NCBI RefSeq assembly: GCF_963920925.1
Contig: NZ_CAWUDI010000001.1
Location: forward strand, 62,001-126,000
DNA from: Rivularia sp963920925
GTDB taxonomy: Bacteria; Cyanobacteriota; Cyanobacteriia; Cyanobacteriales; Nostocaceae
Length of the DNA: 64,000 nucleotides
Direction: 5' to 3'
Of the stretch, positions 35,389 through 43,907 are shown piece after piece (position 1 is the first letter of the stretch; each line of letters starts with the position of its first letter). The translations under genes were made by a program, and so were the position numbers. The notes beneath the pieces were generated by a model that was given only the letters and a program-made list of their open reading frames with translations, searched no databases and had not been told where the DNA came from.

Positions 35389-35601
35389 CTAGGGTGTTGA
35401 CTTTGGAGAGATTTTTATGCTTAAAGTTCATACAACTTTTATGTCGGTAACAACCATAATCTTTCTCCCTCACCCCACCCTAACGGGCACCCCTCTCCCA
35501 AATTTGGGAGAGGGGAAGGGGGAGAGGGCAATATCTTGGGGGCAAACACGTTTTTTGCATGATTTTTTATGCCTTAAAAGGACACAGAATCAACACCCTA
35601 G
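35389..35601. mobile_element. MITE-like element, family C, with target duplication
   Basis: Perfect 12-bp ends CTAGGGTGTTGA and TCAACACCCTAG, flanked on both sides by the 7-base direct repeat TCACACA (35382-35388 and 35602-35608), which fits a target-site duplication. The interior has the CCCTCTCC...GGAGAGGGG fold found in other elements here. A 67-codon frame inside is not considered a gene. Confidence 0.8.
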
Positions 35602-35867
35602 TCACACACCCTATAATTGATAAAAATACAGCATTTTGCAGATAAATGAGGCACACCATCATATTGTAAAACTCTTGTGGGATGGGCATCCCTGCCCGTC
35701 CGAATGTATTTTGAAAAGATCAAATATGCTGTAAATAGCCCGTGCAGACGGGCTTTGTTCTTGTAGCCCCAGGTTTCTAACCTGCGGGCGATTTTATTTA
35801 CGATTTATCTCTTTGCGATAGTTAACTAAAATATCTATAGAATCGCATCAATTGTGGTAAACCTTCC
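35602..35867. other. Leader region of the Uma2 gene
   Basis: About 265 bases with no gene. It contains repeat-like pieces such as GATGGGCATCCCTGCCCGTC and GTGCAGACGGGC, and CCCCAGGTTTCTAACCTGCGG, that form small GC hairpins in otherwise AT-rich sequence. Confidence 0.45.
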
Positions 35868-36566
35868 ATGCTAAACTACAACCCGTTACACTGCTTACCT
35901 TCTTCTGAAGAATTACCAGACTCTGACGAAACTCCTGTGGATAATGAATTACAAGATTTAATTCCCGGTTTGCTCAAAGCTATACTGGCTTTGATTTGGG
36001 CTGAACGTCGGGATTGGTTTTTTGGGGTAGATATGGGAGTTTATTATGATGCAAAGAAACCGGCTATTGTCCCCGATGGGTTTCTCTGTTTGGGTGTTGA
36101 GCGTTTTATTGATGAAACTCTACGCTTGAGTTATGTACTTTGGGAAGAGCAGAAACTTCCAAGTATGGTTTTAGAAGTTGTTTCCCAAACCTATCGAGGA
36201 GAATATAGCACCAAGAAAGAATTTTATGCTGAATTAGAAATTTTATATTACGTTGTTTACAATCCCCATCGTCGCCGCAAAGCACCTTTGGAAGTGTATA
36301 AGTTAATGAATGGCGAATATGTTTTACAGTCCGGAAATCCCGTTTGGTTGTCGGAGATTGGTTTAGGAATTGGTTGCGAAAGAGGAACTTATCAAGGTAT
36401 CACGCGAGAATGGATGTATTGGTACGACGAATCAGGAAAAAGATATTTTACCCCTGAAGAACGTATTACTGAAGCTGAAGAACGCCGTCAAGAAGCGGAA
36501 AATAGGGCGCAAATGCTGGCGGAACGTTTAAAAGCGCTGGGTGTAGATCCAGATACTTTGGGTTAA
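35868..36566 (+). CDS. Uma2-family (DUF820) putative restriction endonuclease
   Basis: A 232-residue protein of the PD-(D/E)XK Uma2 family, greatly expanded in cyanobacteria. The predicted catalytic pattern is PDGFLCLGVER for the first aspartate, LEVVSQTYRGEYSTKKEFYA for the glutamate and lysine. Following segment LEILYYVVYNPHRRRKAPLE is typical. The last 40 residues (ITEAEERRQEAENRAQMLAE) form a coiled-coil ending in RLKALGVDPDTLG, the usual tail of this family. Its target is unknown. Not in an operon with nearby genes. Confidence 0.88.
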   Translation: MLNYNPLHCLPSSEELPDSDETPVDNELQDLIPGLLKAILALIWAERRDWFFGVDMGVYYDAKKPAIVPDGFLCLGVERFIDETLRLSYVLWEEQKLPSMVLEVVSQTYRGEYSTKKEFYAELEILYYVVYNPHRRRKAPLEVYKLMNGEYVLQSGNPVWLSEIGLGIGCERGTYQGITREWMYWYDESGKRYFTPEERITEAEERRQEAENRAQMLAERLKALGVDPDTLG

Positions 36567-36683
36567 GAGTAAAACTACGCTCAATTGTAAAATACACTGA
36601 TAAAGCCGTAATATTGTGTACTAGTAAATTTATAGAGTAATTTATTTGCTTTATTCTGTAAGAGTTTGTTGTTAGCAATTTCT

Positions 36684-37157
36684 ATGAATTTACTAAAGAA
36701 TAAGTTTCAAGTCGGCATTGCACTTCTAAGTGTTATTGGAAATTTAGCATTTTTACCCAGTGCTGAAGGTAGTGTAAATAGTAATCTTTCTGTCACAGTT
36801 AAGGGACTTAAAAATCAAACAGGACAAGTTTGTTTTAGCCTTTTTTCTAGCAGTCGCGGTTTTCCTAGCAATAATGAACGTGCTATCAAAGCTCAGTGCG
36901 TTAAGCTTGACGATCGCGATGCAAAGCTGAATATTCCTGCTTTAAAAGCCGGAACCTATGCGATCGCAATGTTTCACGATAAAAATGGCGATGGCAAACT
37001 TAATACGAACGGTTTAGGTATACCTAAAGAAGGTTTCGGATTTTCTCGAAATCCTCGAATTCTTACTGGCCCCCCTAAGTTCGGCGATTCGGCTGTATTT
37101 GTAGTTGGTTCGAGTACTGATATTCAAATCAATATGAACTACTTTTTTGGCGGTTAA
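36684..37157 (+). CDS. Secreted DUF2141 protein
   Basis: A 157-residue protein from the ATG at 36684 (MNLLKNKFQVGIALLSVIGN) with a signal peptide ending near AEGSVNS. The mature part matches the DUF2141 pattern: LSVTVKGLKNQTGQVCFSLF, then GTYAIAMFHDKNGDGKLNTN and GIPKEGFGFSRN. The DKNGDGKLNTN segment looks like an EF-hand-type calcium loop. Expected location is the periplasm. Function unknown; a beta-sandwich fold is typical of the family. Confidence 0.82.
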   Translation: MNLLKNKFQVGIALLSVIGNLAFLPSAEGSVNSNLSVTVKGLKNQTGQVCFSLFSSSRGFPSNNERAIKAQCVKLDDRDAKLNIPALKAGTYAIAMFHDKNGDGKLNTNGLGIPKEGFGFSRNPRILTGPPKFGDSAVFVVGSSTDIQINMNYFFGG

Positions 37158-37192
37158 TAGAGAGCAACTGCAATTCCCACAGACGTGATGGA

Positions 37193-37213
37193 AGACGTAG
37201 CACTGCTACGTCT
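37193..37213. repeat. Perfect palindrome downstream of the DUF2141 gene
   Basis: AGACGTAGCA, one central C, then TGCTACGTCT: two 10-base perfect arms. Located 36 bases after the stop, with TCTACATCATTTATTTTT beyond it; it may terminate transcription. Similar ACGTAGCA palindromes are dispersed in related genomes. Confidence 0.6.
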
Positions 37214-37453
37214 CTACATCATTTATTTTTCTAATTTCTTCTTTACAATACACTAGTACTATAATTGATGATAGACTGGCTAATTAGTTTATCCCGGAAG
37301 AGTCGAATCGTATTTGCGGGATAAATTTTCTTATGCTTGCCAATAAGAATACAGTTTGAGTGATGATTTCGCTGTTGTTGAGGGAATTATATATATAAAG
37401 CCATTTAGGGCAGATTGTAAAAAACATTAATTAGTAAAAGCATTTACGGAAAC

Positions 37454-38134
37454 ATGGATATTAAATTAGGCTTTGGCTCAATTCCAAGATTGCAGTATAT
37501 TTTTGTGAGCAGAGAAAATGATTACTGCTGGTACGCACTTTCTGAAGAAAAAAAGCAGATTCCAATTTACGATAAAGCTTTGACTGGGATAATCACTGGA
37601 ATCGAAGTTAATAAAAAAGTAGAAACTTCATTTGGAGAAACGGAAAAAACAGATTTATATATTCTCGCAGATAAGCCCTACGTTGTGCGATCGGGTAGCG
37701 ATTCCTACTTTTCTAAAGGTTTGTTAATGTCTTTGGATAAAGTCAGTGCTGAAGAATTACAGCAGCCATTAACAATTACCATTGAACCTGGTGATAAAAA
37801 AGTTGTTTTTTGTAAAGTTTACAATCCAGCAACTTACAGAAGTATAGATGTAAATTGGGAGGAACATAAAGAAATTAACTGGCAAGTTTTAGGACAAAAT
37901 ATCGGTTTAAAAATTAATCGCAAAGCACAATTTAGTACCGAGTTTACAACTGCTGAATTGCGCGAAAATTTAATTGCTCAATCCGATAAGTATTTAAGAC
38001 TTTTAAATTGGAGTACCGAACAAGGAAGAGAATATTTGCAGCAAAGATATCAAAAACGCTCCCGTCAGCAATTAAATGATGCAGAGCTTCTGGATTTTAT
38101 TGATTATTTGAAGTTGCAGCCACAGAGATTGTAG
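37454..38134 (+). CDS. Unknown protein (226 aa), beta-rich N-terminal part
   Basis: I do not recognise this family. The first 140 residues alternate short hydrophobic strands and polar turns (MDIKLGFGSIPRLQYIFVSR, DLYILADKPYVVRSGSDSYF, PLTITIEPGDKKVVFCKVYN), suggesting an OB-like or beta-barrel fold, while residues 165-226 are helical and charged (QSDKYLRLLNWSTEQGREYL, SRQQLNDAELLDFIDYLKLQ). No signal peptide. The start ATG at 37454 has the sequence ACGGAAAC before it. A nucleic-acid binding role would fit the OB-like look but is not supported otherwise. Confidence 0.7.
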   Translation: MDIKLGFGSIPRLQYIFVSRENDYCWYALSEEKKQIPIYDKALTGIITGIEVNKKVETSFGETEKTDLYILADKPYVVRSGSDSYFSKGLLMSLDKVSAEELQQPLTITIEPGDKKVVFCKVYNPATYRSIDVNWEEHKEINWQVLGQNIGLKINRKAQFSTEFTTAELRENLIAQSDKYLRLLNWSTEQGREYLQQRYQKRSRQQLNDAELLDFIDYLKLQPQRL

Positions 38135-38144
38135 TTATTTTTGA

Positions 38145-38250
38145 GAGGGGGGATGGGTAGAGGGGGTAGAGGGGGTAGAGGGGGAGAAAAGGGGACAAGG
38201 GGACAAGGGGAAAAATAACTCCTAACTCCTAACTCATAACTCCCTACTCC
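38145..38250. repeat. G-rich tandem repeats (GGGGGTAGAG x3 and others)
   Basis: A ten-base unit GGGGGTAGAG is repeated three times at about 38156-38186, followed by GGGGACAA units and TAACTCC heptamers. The tract fills the gap between the two convergent genes. Confidence 0.75.
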
Positions 38251-38258
38251 CTAAAAAA

Positions 38259-39764
38259 TTAACGTACCCGACAGAATTTTCTATCGTTGTCATCTTGGGG
38301 ATTTTGCCAAGAGTAAGCAAAATGGCTAACTCCTTTGATGTATGGCTTGTATTGACTTAAAGCCTGCATTTGTTTTTCTAAAGGTGGACGATTGCTGATG
38401 GATTTACCCCAAGCTCCCGCTAAGGCTGGAATTACCTGGGTTCCTGGTTTAGCGGTATCTATAACTCGTTTTACTTGAGAAACAATACAGTTACTAGTAC
38501 CGCATTTTCCGTAAGCCATCGGATGCCATTCTAAGGAATTAGGAAATCTATCCCAAGGTTGTAAGCGCGAATCGTAACCTTTTCCTACTGTTTTATTTCC
38601 ACCGGGGAAAAATACGACTCCTGCGGGAACTCCTATTTGCTGGGCTGGATAAGCTGCTAGTGCTACAAAATCTAGAATACCCTGCATGGCATGAGCAACG
38701 GAAAGCTGCCACAATTCTGATTGCAGTAAGGGTTGTCTTTGTTGTGGAGAGTTAAGTGCTTTTTGCTGAATCGGTGGAGTGCGCCCCTGCCATAAGGGTT
38801 CTCCTTCTTGAGGATACTGTTTGTCAAGCTTAGCTATATCTGATGATGTAACGTATCCCTTGCTCAAAAATAGCCGAATCATTCCCAATCCTTTGTTATT
38901 CAGCGCTCGTTGAAATAAGGCTTGTTGAGTAGATTTGCTGTACAACCACAAATCTGTAACTCTCGTAGCGATGGAATCTTTACCTGCTTGACGCGGGTAG
39001 CGCACGTAATCAAATAGTACACCATCAGGACGACGGCGCGTTACTTCCGTTACCATTTCATAGAAATCGCGCTTAGCCTGTAAATTATAAGGATCTACAA
39101 ATACTTGAGAACCGTTATCTACTACATACAAACTAGTTTGACCTTTTCCGTTGCGGGCGATCGCCTCTTCTCGATCTTTACGTTTGGCATAGGTATAGCC
39201 AAAATTGGTGGTAAACATCCAGGAATATACTTTTAATCCCCGCTCGCGCCCTTTTTGAATGCTTTGCGCCAATAAATCGGTGTTTTCTTGACCTTTGTCA
39301 CGAAGTACGGAAGGCCATACTGTAGGATTCGAGTTTTTTGGTAACAATACTCGCCCATCGTAAAAAGTTTCTACATAAACTTGGTTGTAGCCTTTGTTAA
39401 CAACATTATCCATAATTCTGTCAAGTGCCCCCGCTTGAACGTCACAGGGATACAAGCGCAACCAGATTGCTTGGACTTGGGGCCAAGTGCTTCTGCGACA
39501 GTCACTTACAGCTTGTGAGTGCTGTCTCACTAATTGCTGATAACGATTTGCGGCTTCGCGATCGCCTTTTTGTGCTGACAAACGCAACTTTTCTTTTTCT
39601 TTTACTGCGGTAGATGTTATGTGACAGTAACTAGTTACTTGTGCGTTTGCTGGCTGACTTTTGAGGTAAGGAAGAAATAAAGTCGTACTGAAAATTACTG
39701 CAAACAGTTGTCGTAAAATTAACTTTGGCTTTGCGACACTCAAGGCAAGCTTAGACATATTCAC
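38259..39764 (-). CDS. Secreted glycoside hydrolase-like (GHL10/DUF187) protein
   Basis: A 501-residue protein with a signal peptide (MNMSKLALSVAKPKLILRQL, cleavage near PANA-QVT). The domain is a TIM barrel of the GHL10 type: AIWLRLYPCDVQAGALDRIM, GYNQVYVETFYDGRVLLPKN, SWMFTTNFGYTYAKRKDREE, VFVDPYNLQAKRDFYEMVTE and DGVLFDYVRYPRQ. The DGVLFDYVRYP segment holds the conserved Asp/Arg residues. The family is predicted to cleave polysaccharides, and in cyanobacteria could act on sheath polysaccharide. No cellulose or alginate genes are adjacent, so its substrate is open. A coiled segment (residues 55-85) precedes the barrel. Confidence 0.85.
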   Translation of the reverse strand: MNMSKLALSVAKPKLILRQLFAVIFSTTLFLPYLKSQPANAQVTSYCHITSTAVKEKEKLRLSAQKGDREAANRYQQLVRQHSQAVSDCRRSTWPQVQAIWLRLYPCDVQAGALDRIMDNVVNKGYNQVYVETFYDGRVLLPKNSNPTVWPSVLRDKGQENTDLLAQSIQKGRERGLKVYSWMFTTNFGYTYAKRKDREEAIARNGKGQTSLYVVDNGSQVFVDPYNLQAKRDFYEMVTEVTRRRPDGVLFDYVRYPRQAGKDSIATRVTDLWLYSKSTQQALFQRALNNKGLGMIRLFLSKGYVTSSDIAKLDKQYPQEGEPLWQGRTPPIQQKALNSPQQRQPLLQSELWQLSVAHAMQGILDFVALAAYPAQQIGVPAGVVFFPGGNKTVGKGYDSRLQPWDRFPNSLEWHPMAYGKCGTSNCIVSQVKRVIDTAKPGTQVIPALAGAWGKSISNRPPLEKQMQALSQYKPYIKGVSHFAYSWQNPQDDNDRKFCRVR

Positions 39765-40609
39765 TAATAAAATTAAAAATTTTTACCAACCCCAATACAC
39801 TTTTATTCGGTAACGTGTATTTTATTACATAATTTTGCAATGGGAGCTTTGAAGCCTATATTTTATCGACTTCTAATATCTTATTTCTGTTGCCGTATAT
39901 CATTATTCGATTTTTTTCTAAATGTCAAGAAGGCAACTTCAAGTAATTAAAAGCAATTATATGTTTGTTTTATTGCTCGTCAACTATACCGTAGTATCTA
40001 CAGCTAGATATAATACTTCCATTTTTTGATTTTTTATTTCTATCAATAAACCCAAAAATACACAAGGTCTTAGAGGATGTAAGAATGCGTCAATAACTAT
40101 ACTAGGAACCTCTCTCCAAACCTCTCTCCTAAAAGGAGAGAGGCTTATTACCCCCATTCCCTCATAGGGAAGGGGGGCAGGGGGGTTAGGTTTCCCAGGT
40201 GCTGGAAGTAAAACATAATACTTTTCAAACATCCTCTTAATACTTGTGCCAAAAACTACTTGCTTTTCGGTTTAAGGTAACGATGCAATTTCTTCTCCCC
40301 TTGTTAAAAGCTTGCTCTATTTAGCAATTTTCTAACAAGATCAAAGTAATGCTGTAAAAACTAGGCATTATAGCCCACTTTGTATAAACTTGAAATGCAA
40401 GCGATAGATTTTTTGCAGCCCGATTGTGTAATACAAGTGCAGTATTTATGATTATGGGAATTAGTCTAAACAGTTAATGTTTAGCTTCGATTTAAAGCAA
40501 ATAAAGAATAATTGATAATAAATTAGAAATAATGAAAATTTAATAAATTGTTACGGTTAGCAGTTGTTTTTCGTGAACTACTAACCGCGAACAAAAAAAG
40601 ATAGAGTAA
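39765..40609. other. Spacer between the GHL10 gene and psb27
   Basis: About 845 bases. It contains one family A element at 40069-40240 and otherwise AT-rich sequence with no gene, tRNA or recognised RNA motif. Confidence 0.55.
40069..40240. mobile_element. Palindromic MITE-like element, family A, copy 2
   Basis: Begins CTTAGAGGATG and ends CATCCTCTTAA. The right 20 bases are the same as in the copy at 736-899. The interior differs from copy 1: it carries TCTCCAAACCTCTCTCC, GGAGAGAGG, ACCCCCATTCCC and GGGGGGTTAGGT, nearly the same core as the family D element at 62661-62812. Non-coding. Confidence 0.75.
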
Positions 40610-41008
40610 CTACGAACCACGTCTGAGCGCAGTTTCGACTTGCTTAAACTCTTTTTCCAAACGATTTTTGAGCTTTTCAGGTACGGGACGATTTGGGTAA
40701 GAACTGTAATGTCCAGCTAAAGAATTAAGAGCAGTTCGCATGGTTGTAAAGGAGCTTAAACCTGATACAGAGTTGTTACGCTGATAACGAGCTGCAAACT
40801 CATTAATCTTTTTACGTGCATCTGCTTGAACTGCTGCTTTGTCAGCGGCATCATCAGGTGAAGCTAAGGCTTCTCTCAATACACTGACTATATTTAGAGT
40901 GTCTTGACGATAATCTCCACTGAGTTGATCTCGACTACCCGAACATCCAGTCAAACCTATGACTACAACTAAAACTAAGGCAAGTAAACGTGACCAATAG
41001 TGTTTCAT
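40610..41008 (-). CDS. psb27: Photosystem II assembly lipoprotein Psb27
   Basis: A 132-residue thylakoid-lumen lipoprotein that binds CP43 in assembling PSII and helps manganese cluster formation. The signal MKHYWSRLLALVLVVVIGLT is followed by the lipobox LTGC, with the lipidated cysteine at about residue 22. The mature domain is helical and typical: GDYRQDTLNIVSVLREALAS, DARKKINEFAARYQRNNS, LAGHYSSYPNRPVPEKLKNR and LEKEFKQVETALRRG. The ATG at 41008 is preferred; an ATG two codons further upstream (41014) is possible, and the longer frame to 41047 is not. It stands upstream of cofH on the same strand order. Confidence 0.93.
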   Translation of the reverse strand: MKHYWSRLLALVLVVVIGLTGCSGSRDQLSGDYRQDTLNIVSVLREALASPDDAADKAAVQADARKKINEFAARYQRNNSVSGLSSFTTMRTALNSLAGHYSSYPNRPVPEKLKNRLEKEFKQVETALRRGS

Positions 41009-41165
41009 ATGCATTGAATGTGAACAAATACTTAAATCAACGTCCATCGTATCTTGTATTTGTATCGTAGGGATCGTTTTTGAAGAAGCGTGAAGCAGTT
41101 ATCAGTGAACAGTTAGCAGTGAGCAGTTGCAAACAGGTAAATCTAAAATCTAAAATCCAAAATTG

Positions 41166-42308
41166 TCACACTTTTTCATAAAGCGTATTCCTTTGTTGAT
41201 ATGTTCTTCCTAAAGCAGTAATAGTATTCTGTAGAGTTTCGACTTCCATACAGGTACCGCCTACAGCACCTGCCATTGTGGTAATATGCTCTTCCATTAA
41301 TGTGCCGCCAATATCGTTACAGCCACAATTTAAAGCTTTGGCAGCCCCTTCAATTCCTAGCTTTACCCAACTTGGCTGATGATTCGGTATCCAGTTACCT
41401 AAATAAATTCTGGCTACAGCAGTAAGTAATAGTGACGAATCTAACTCTGGCTGGTCGCGTCCTACACGTTTACGTAAGGGTTTTGGAGCTTCTTGACCGA
41501 CAAATGGTAACAAAATGAACTCCGTTATTCGAGCCGGATAAGCTTCATTTACGGCAGTTTTTTGTAGCGATCGCAGTTTTTCTAAATGTCCAATTTGTTG
41601 CTCTACGGTTTCGATATGTCCCGACAACATGGTGCTGGTAGTGGGTAAACCTAATTGATGGGCAGTGCTAACAATTTCTAACCAAGTTGCTGAGTTGGTT
41701 TTTTCGGGACAAAGAATGCGTCTGACTTCATCGTCTAGTACTTCTGCCGCTGTTCCTGGCATGGAGCCTACACCAGCTTCTTGTAAAGCGGCTATTACTT
41801 GGGCATAATTTAGTCCATCAAGTTTGGCGATAAATTGTATTTCTTGGGGGGAAAAAGCATGAAGGTGTAATTGAGGAAAATCTTGCTTGATGGTTTCTAC
41901 TAATTTGAGATAGTAAGTTAAAGATTTACCATCTATTTTGGCTTCGGGGTTCAATCCTCCCTGCATACAGATTTCTGTGGCACCTCTTTTTACTGCGTCT
42001 GTAGTTTTTTCTAAAATTTGTCCCCAATCCAGCCAGAAAGCACCTTCATCACCGTCATCTCTTCTGAATGCACAGAAACTACAGTGTTGCTCGCATATGT
42101 TAGTAAAATTAATATTTCGATTAATTATATAAGTGACGGTATCTCCGGCTTGGGAAAATCGTAGTTTGTCGGCTGTTGTGTTGATAGCATTTATAACGCT
42201 GTTGTCGGTTTGTTTTAATAACGTAATTCCTTCTTCAGGAGATAAATCATCACCCCTCAAGGCACATTCAAGAATTGCATCGACTGTATTTTTGACAGAA
42301 ACTTTCAT
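41166..42308 (-). CDS. cofH: FO synthase subunit 2 (CofH, radical SAM)
   Basis: A 380-residue radical SAM enzyme. The CX3CX2C cluster motif is CEQHCSFCAFRR near residue 72. Other family blocks: EICMQGGLNPEAK, LHLHAFSPQEIQFIAKLDGL, SMPGTAAEVLDDEVRRILCP and STMLSGHIETVEQQIGHL. With CofG it makes 7,8-didemethyl-8-hydroxy-5-deazariboflavin (FO), the antenna chromophore of some photolyases, or F420 precursor. cofG is not in this window, and no F420 gene is adjacent. MqnE-like radical SAM proteins are the main alternative, but the sequence fits CofH better. Confidence 0.9.
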   Translation of the reverse strand: MKVSVKNTVDAILECALRGDDLSPEEGITLLKQTDNSVINAINTTADKLRFSQAGDTVTYIINRNINFTNICEQHCSFCAFRRDDGDEGAFWLDWGQILEKTTDAVKRGATEICMQGGLNPEAKIDGKSLTYYLKLVETIKQDFPQLHLHAFSPQEIQFIAKLDGLNYAQVIAALQEAGVGSMPGTAAEVLDDEVRRILCPEKTNSATWLEIVSTAHQLGLPTTSTMLSGHIETVEQQIGHLEKLRSLQKTAVNEAYPARITEFILLPFVGQEAPKPLRKRVGRDQPELDSSLLLTAVARIYLGNWIPNHQPSWVKLGIEGAAKALNCGCNDIGGTLMEEHITTMAGAVGGTCMEVETLQNTITALGRTYQQRNTLYEKV

Positions 42309-42581
42309 AGTAATTTTTGGAAAAAATAGCGTTTTTCAAAAATGAAGGCACATAAAGGCATATATATTATTTTTACAGGTAATATCGGTTTGTAACGTAA
42401 ATTACCGAATTGAGTGAGAAGGGGGAGAGTGGGGGGATGGGGAGACAAGGAGAGTTAGGATAAATATTACTATTAACTTTTAACTTTTAACTCCGAACTA
42501 ATAACTCATAGTACCCATTCTAAAAAAGTGAATTTCAAGCATAATAACTAAAAGCACTTTGCCAGCTTATTATTTTTCTTC
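42309..42581. other. Divergent spacer with tandem repeat tract
   Basis: The 273-base spacer includes GGGGGAGAGTGGGGGGATGG and AACTTTT heptamers (about 42420-42500) between cofH and the glycosyltransferase. No gene. Confidence 0.5.
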
Positions 42582-43823
42582 ATGAGTATCATCCAACCGA
42601 AGAATCTTTTATCAGTGCCAAGCGGAGAGTTACGGATTCCTCGATTACCACCTAGAGCGGGTATTGCCAATCAAAGCATTTTATTTTCATTGGTTATTCC
42701 CACTTACCTTGAAGCTGGTAATATCAATAAAATCGTCAGAACATTAACTCGCTTGCTCGATGAAAGTATACCAGGAGATTACGAGCTAATTATAGTTGAC
42801 GACAATAGCCCGGATGGTACTTGGGAAGTCGCTTTGTCGATGACTTCAGAATTCCCGCACTTACAGGTGATGCGACGGGAAAACGAACGAGGGCTTTCTT
42901 CTGCGGTAATTCGGGGCTGGCAAAATTCTAGAGGGCAAATATTAGGTGTAATTGATGGAGATTTGCAGCATCCACCCCATATATTGTTGCAATTATTAAA
43001 TGCTATTGAAAAAAAATCCGATTTAGCTGTTGCGAGTCGCCATGTGAATGGTGGTGGCGTAAGTAGCTGGAGTTTTATTCGGCGTTTGTTATCTCGCGGC
43101 GCTCAATTGTTAGGATTGATTATATTACCGCGAGTCACGGGTAGAGTTTCCGATCCGATGAGCGGTTATTTTATGGTGCGTCGTAGCTGCATAGAAGATA
43201 TCGCTTTTAATCCTATAGGCTACAAAATTCTGTTAGAAGTTTTAGGAAGAGGAAAAGTAGACGAAATCGCTGAAGTTGGTTATGTATTTTGCGAGCGTCA
43301 AGATGGAGAAAGCAAAGTGAGTTGGAAGCATTATCTTGACTATATTCGTCACTTGTTAAGGCTGCGTTTTTCTTCGGAAAAGGTAGCACAATTAAGCCTG
43401 CGCTGGGGTTTTCCCATCGGTAAATTTATTCGCTTCGGTTTGGTGGGTTTAAGCGGAGTATTCGTAGATATGACAATACTTTATTTACTCAGCGACCCAA
43501 ATACTTTAGGTTTGCCTTTGACTCGTAGTAAAATTATTGCGGGAGAAATAGCTATCTTTAATAATTTCTTGTGGAATGATGCTTGGACTTTTGCCGATGT
43601 CGCGATGGAACAAAAAGGACTGAAACAACGTTTGAAGCGATTCTTGAAGTTTAATATAATTTGTTTTGCAGGATTAGCAATTAATGTGTTGGTTTTGAAT
43701 TTAGTATTTAATTTTGTTATTTCTAATCGTTATATTGCAAATTTAATTGCTATTGCCGTAGCTACCGTATGGAATTTTTGGGTGAATCTTAAACTTAGTT
43801 GGCGAGTTACGCAAGTCAAATAG
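42582..43823 (+). CDS. Dolichol-phosphate-mannose-synthase-like glycosyltransferase with GtrA domain
   Basis: A 413-residue fusion. Residues about 35-260 are a GT2 polyprenol-phosphate sugar transferase: FSLVIPTYLEAGNINKIVRT, IIVDDNSPDGTWEVAL (DDN/DxD nucleotide site), VIDGDLQHPPHILLQLL and DPMSGYFMVRRS. Residues about 280-410 form a four-helix GtrA membrane domain (FIRFGLVGLSGVFVDMTILY, FNIICFAGLAINVLVLNLVF). It would load a sugar on a lipid carrier and flip or use it at the membrane. The gene directly downstream encodes a lipid-linked-sugar glycosyltransferase, so the two probably act in one glycan path. Confidence 0.88.
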   Translation: MSIIQPKNLLSVPSGELRIPRLPPRAGIANQSILFSLVIPTYLEAGNINKIVRTLTRLLDESIPGDYELIIVDDNSPDGTWEVALSMTSEFPHLQVMRRENERGLSSAVIRGWQNSRGQILGVIDGDLQHPPHILLQLLNAIEKKSDLAVASRHVNGGGVSSWSFIRRLLSRGAQLLGLIILPRVTGRVSDPMSGYFMVRRSCIEDIAFNPIGYKILLEVLGRGKVDEIAEVGYVFCERQDGESKVSWKHYLDYIRHLLRLRFSSEKVAQLSLRWGFPIGKFIRFGLVGLSGVFVDMTILYLLSDPNTLGLPLTRSKIIAGEIAIFNNFLWNDAWTFADVAMEQKGLKQRLKRFLKFNIICFAGLAINVLVLNLVFNFVISNRYIANLIAIAVATVWNFWVNLKLSWRVTQVK

Positions 43824-43907
43824 TTTTAAATAATTATATTATTTAAAAGGCGAACTTTAATTATATAAGAGCGTCTACTATCGAACTAGATGAGTTGACA
43901 CTTAGCT

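Noticed and set aside
35417..35620. 67-codon frame
   Set aside because: It lies within the family C mobile element and its sequence is that of the palindromic interior.
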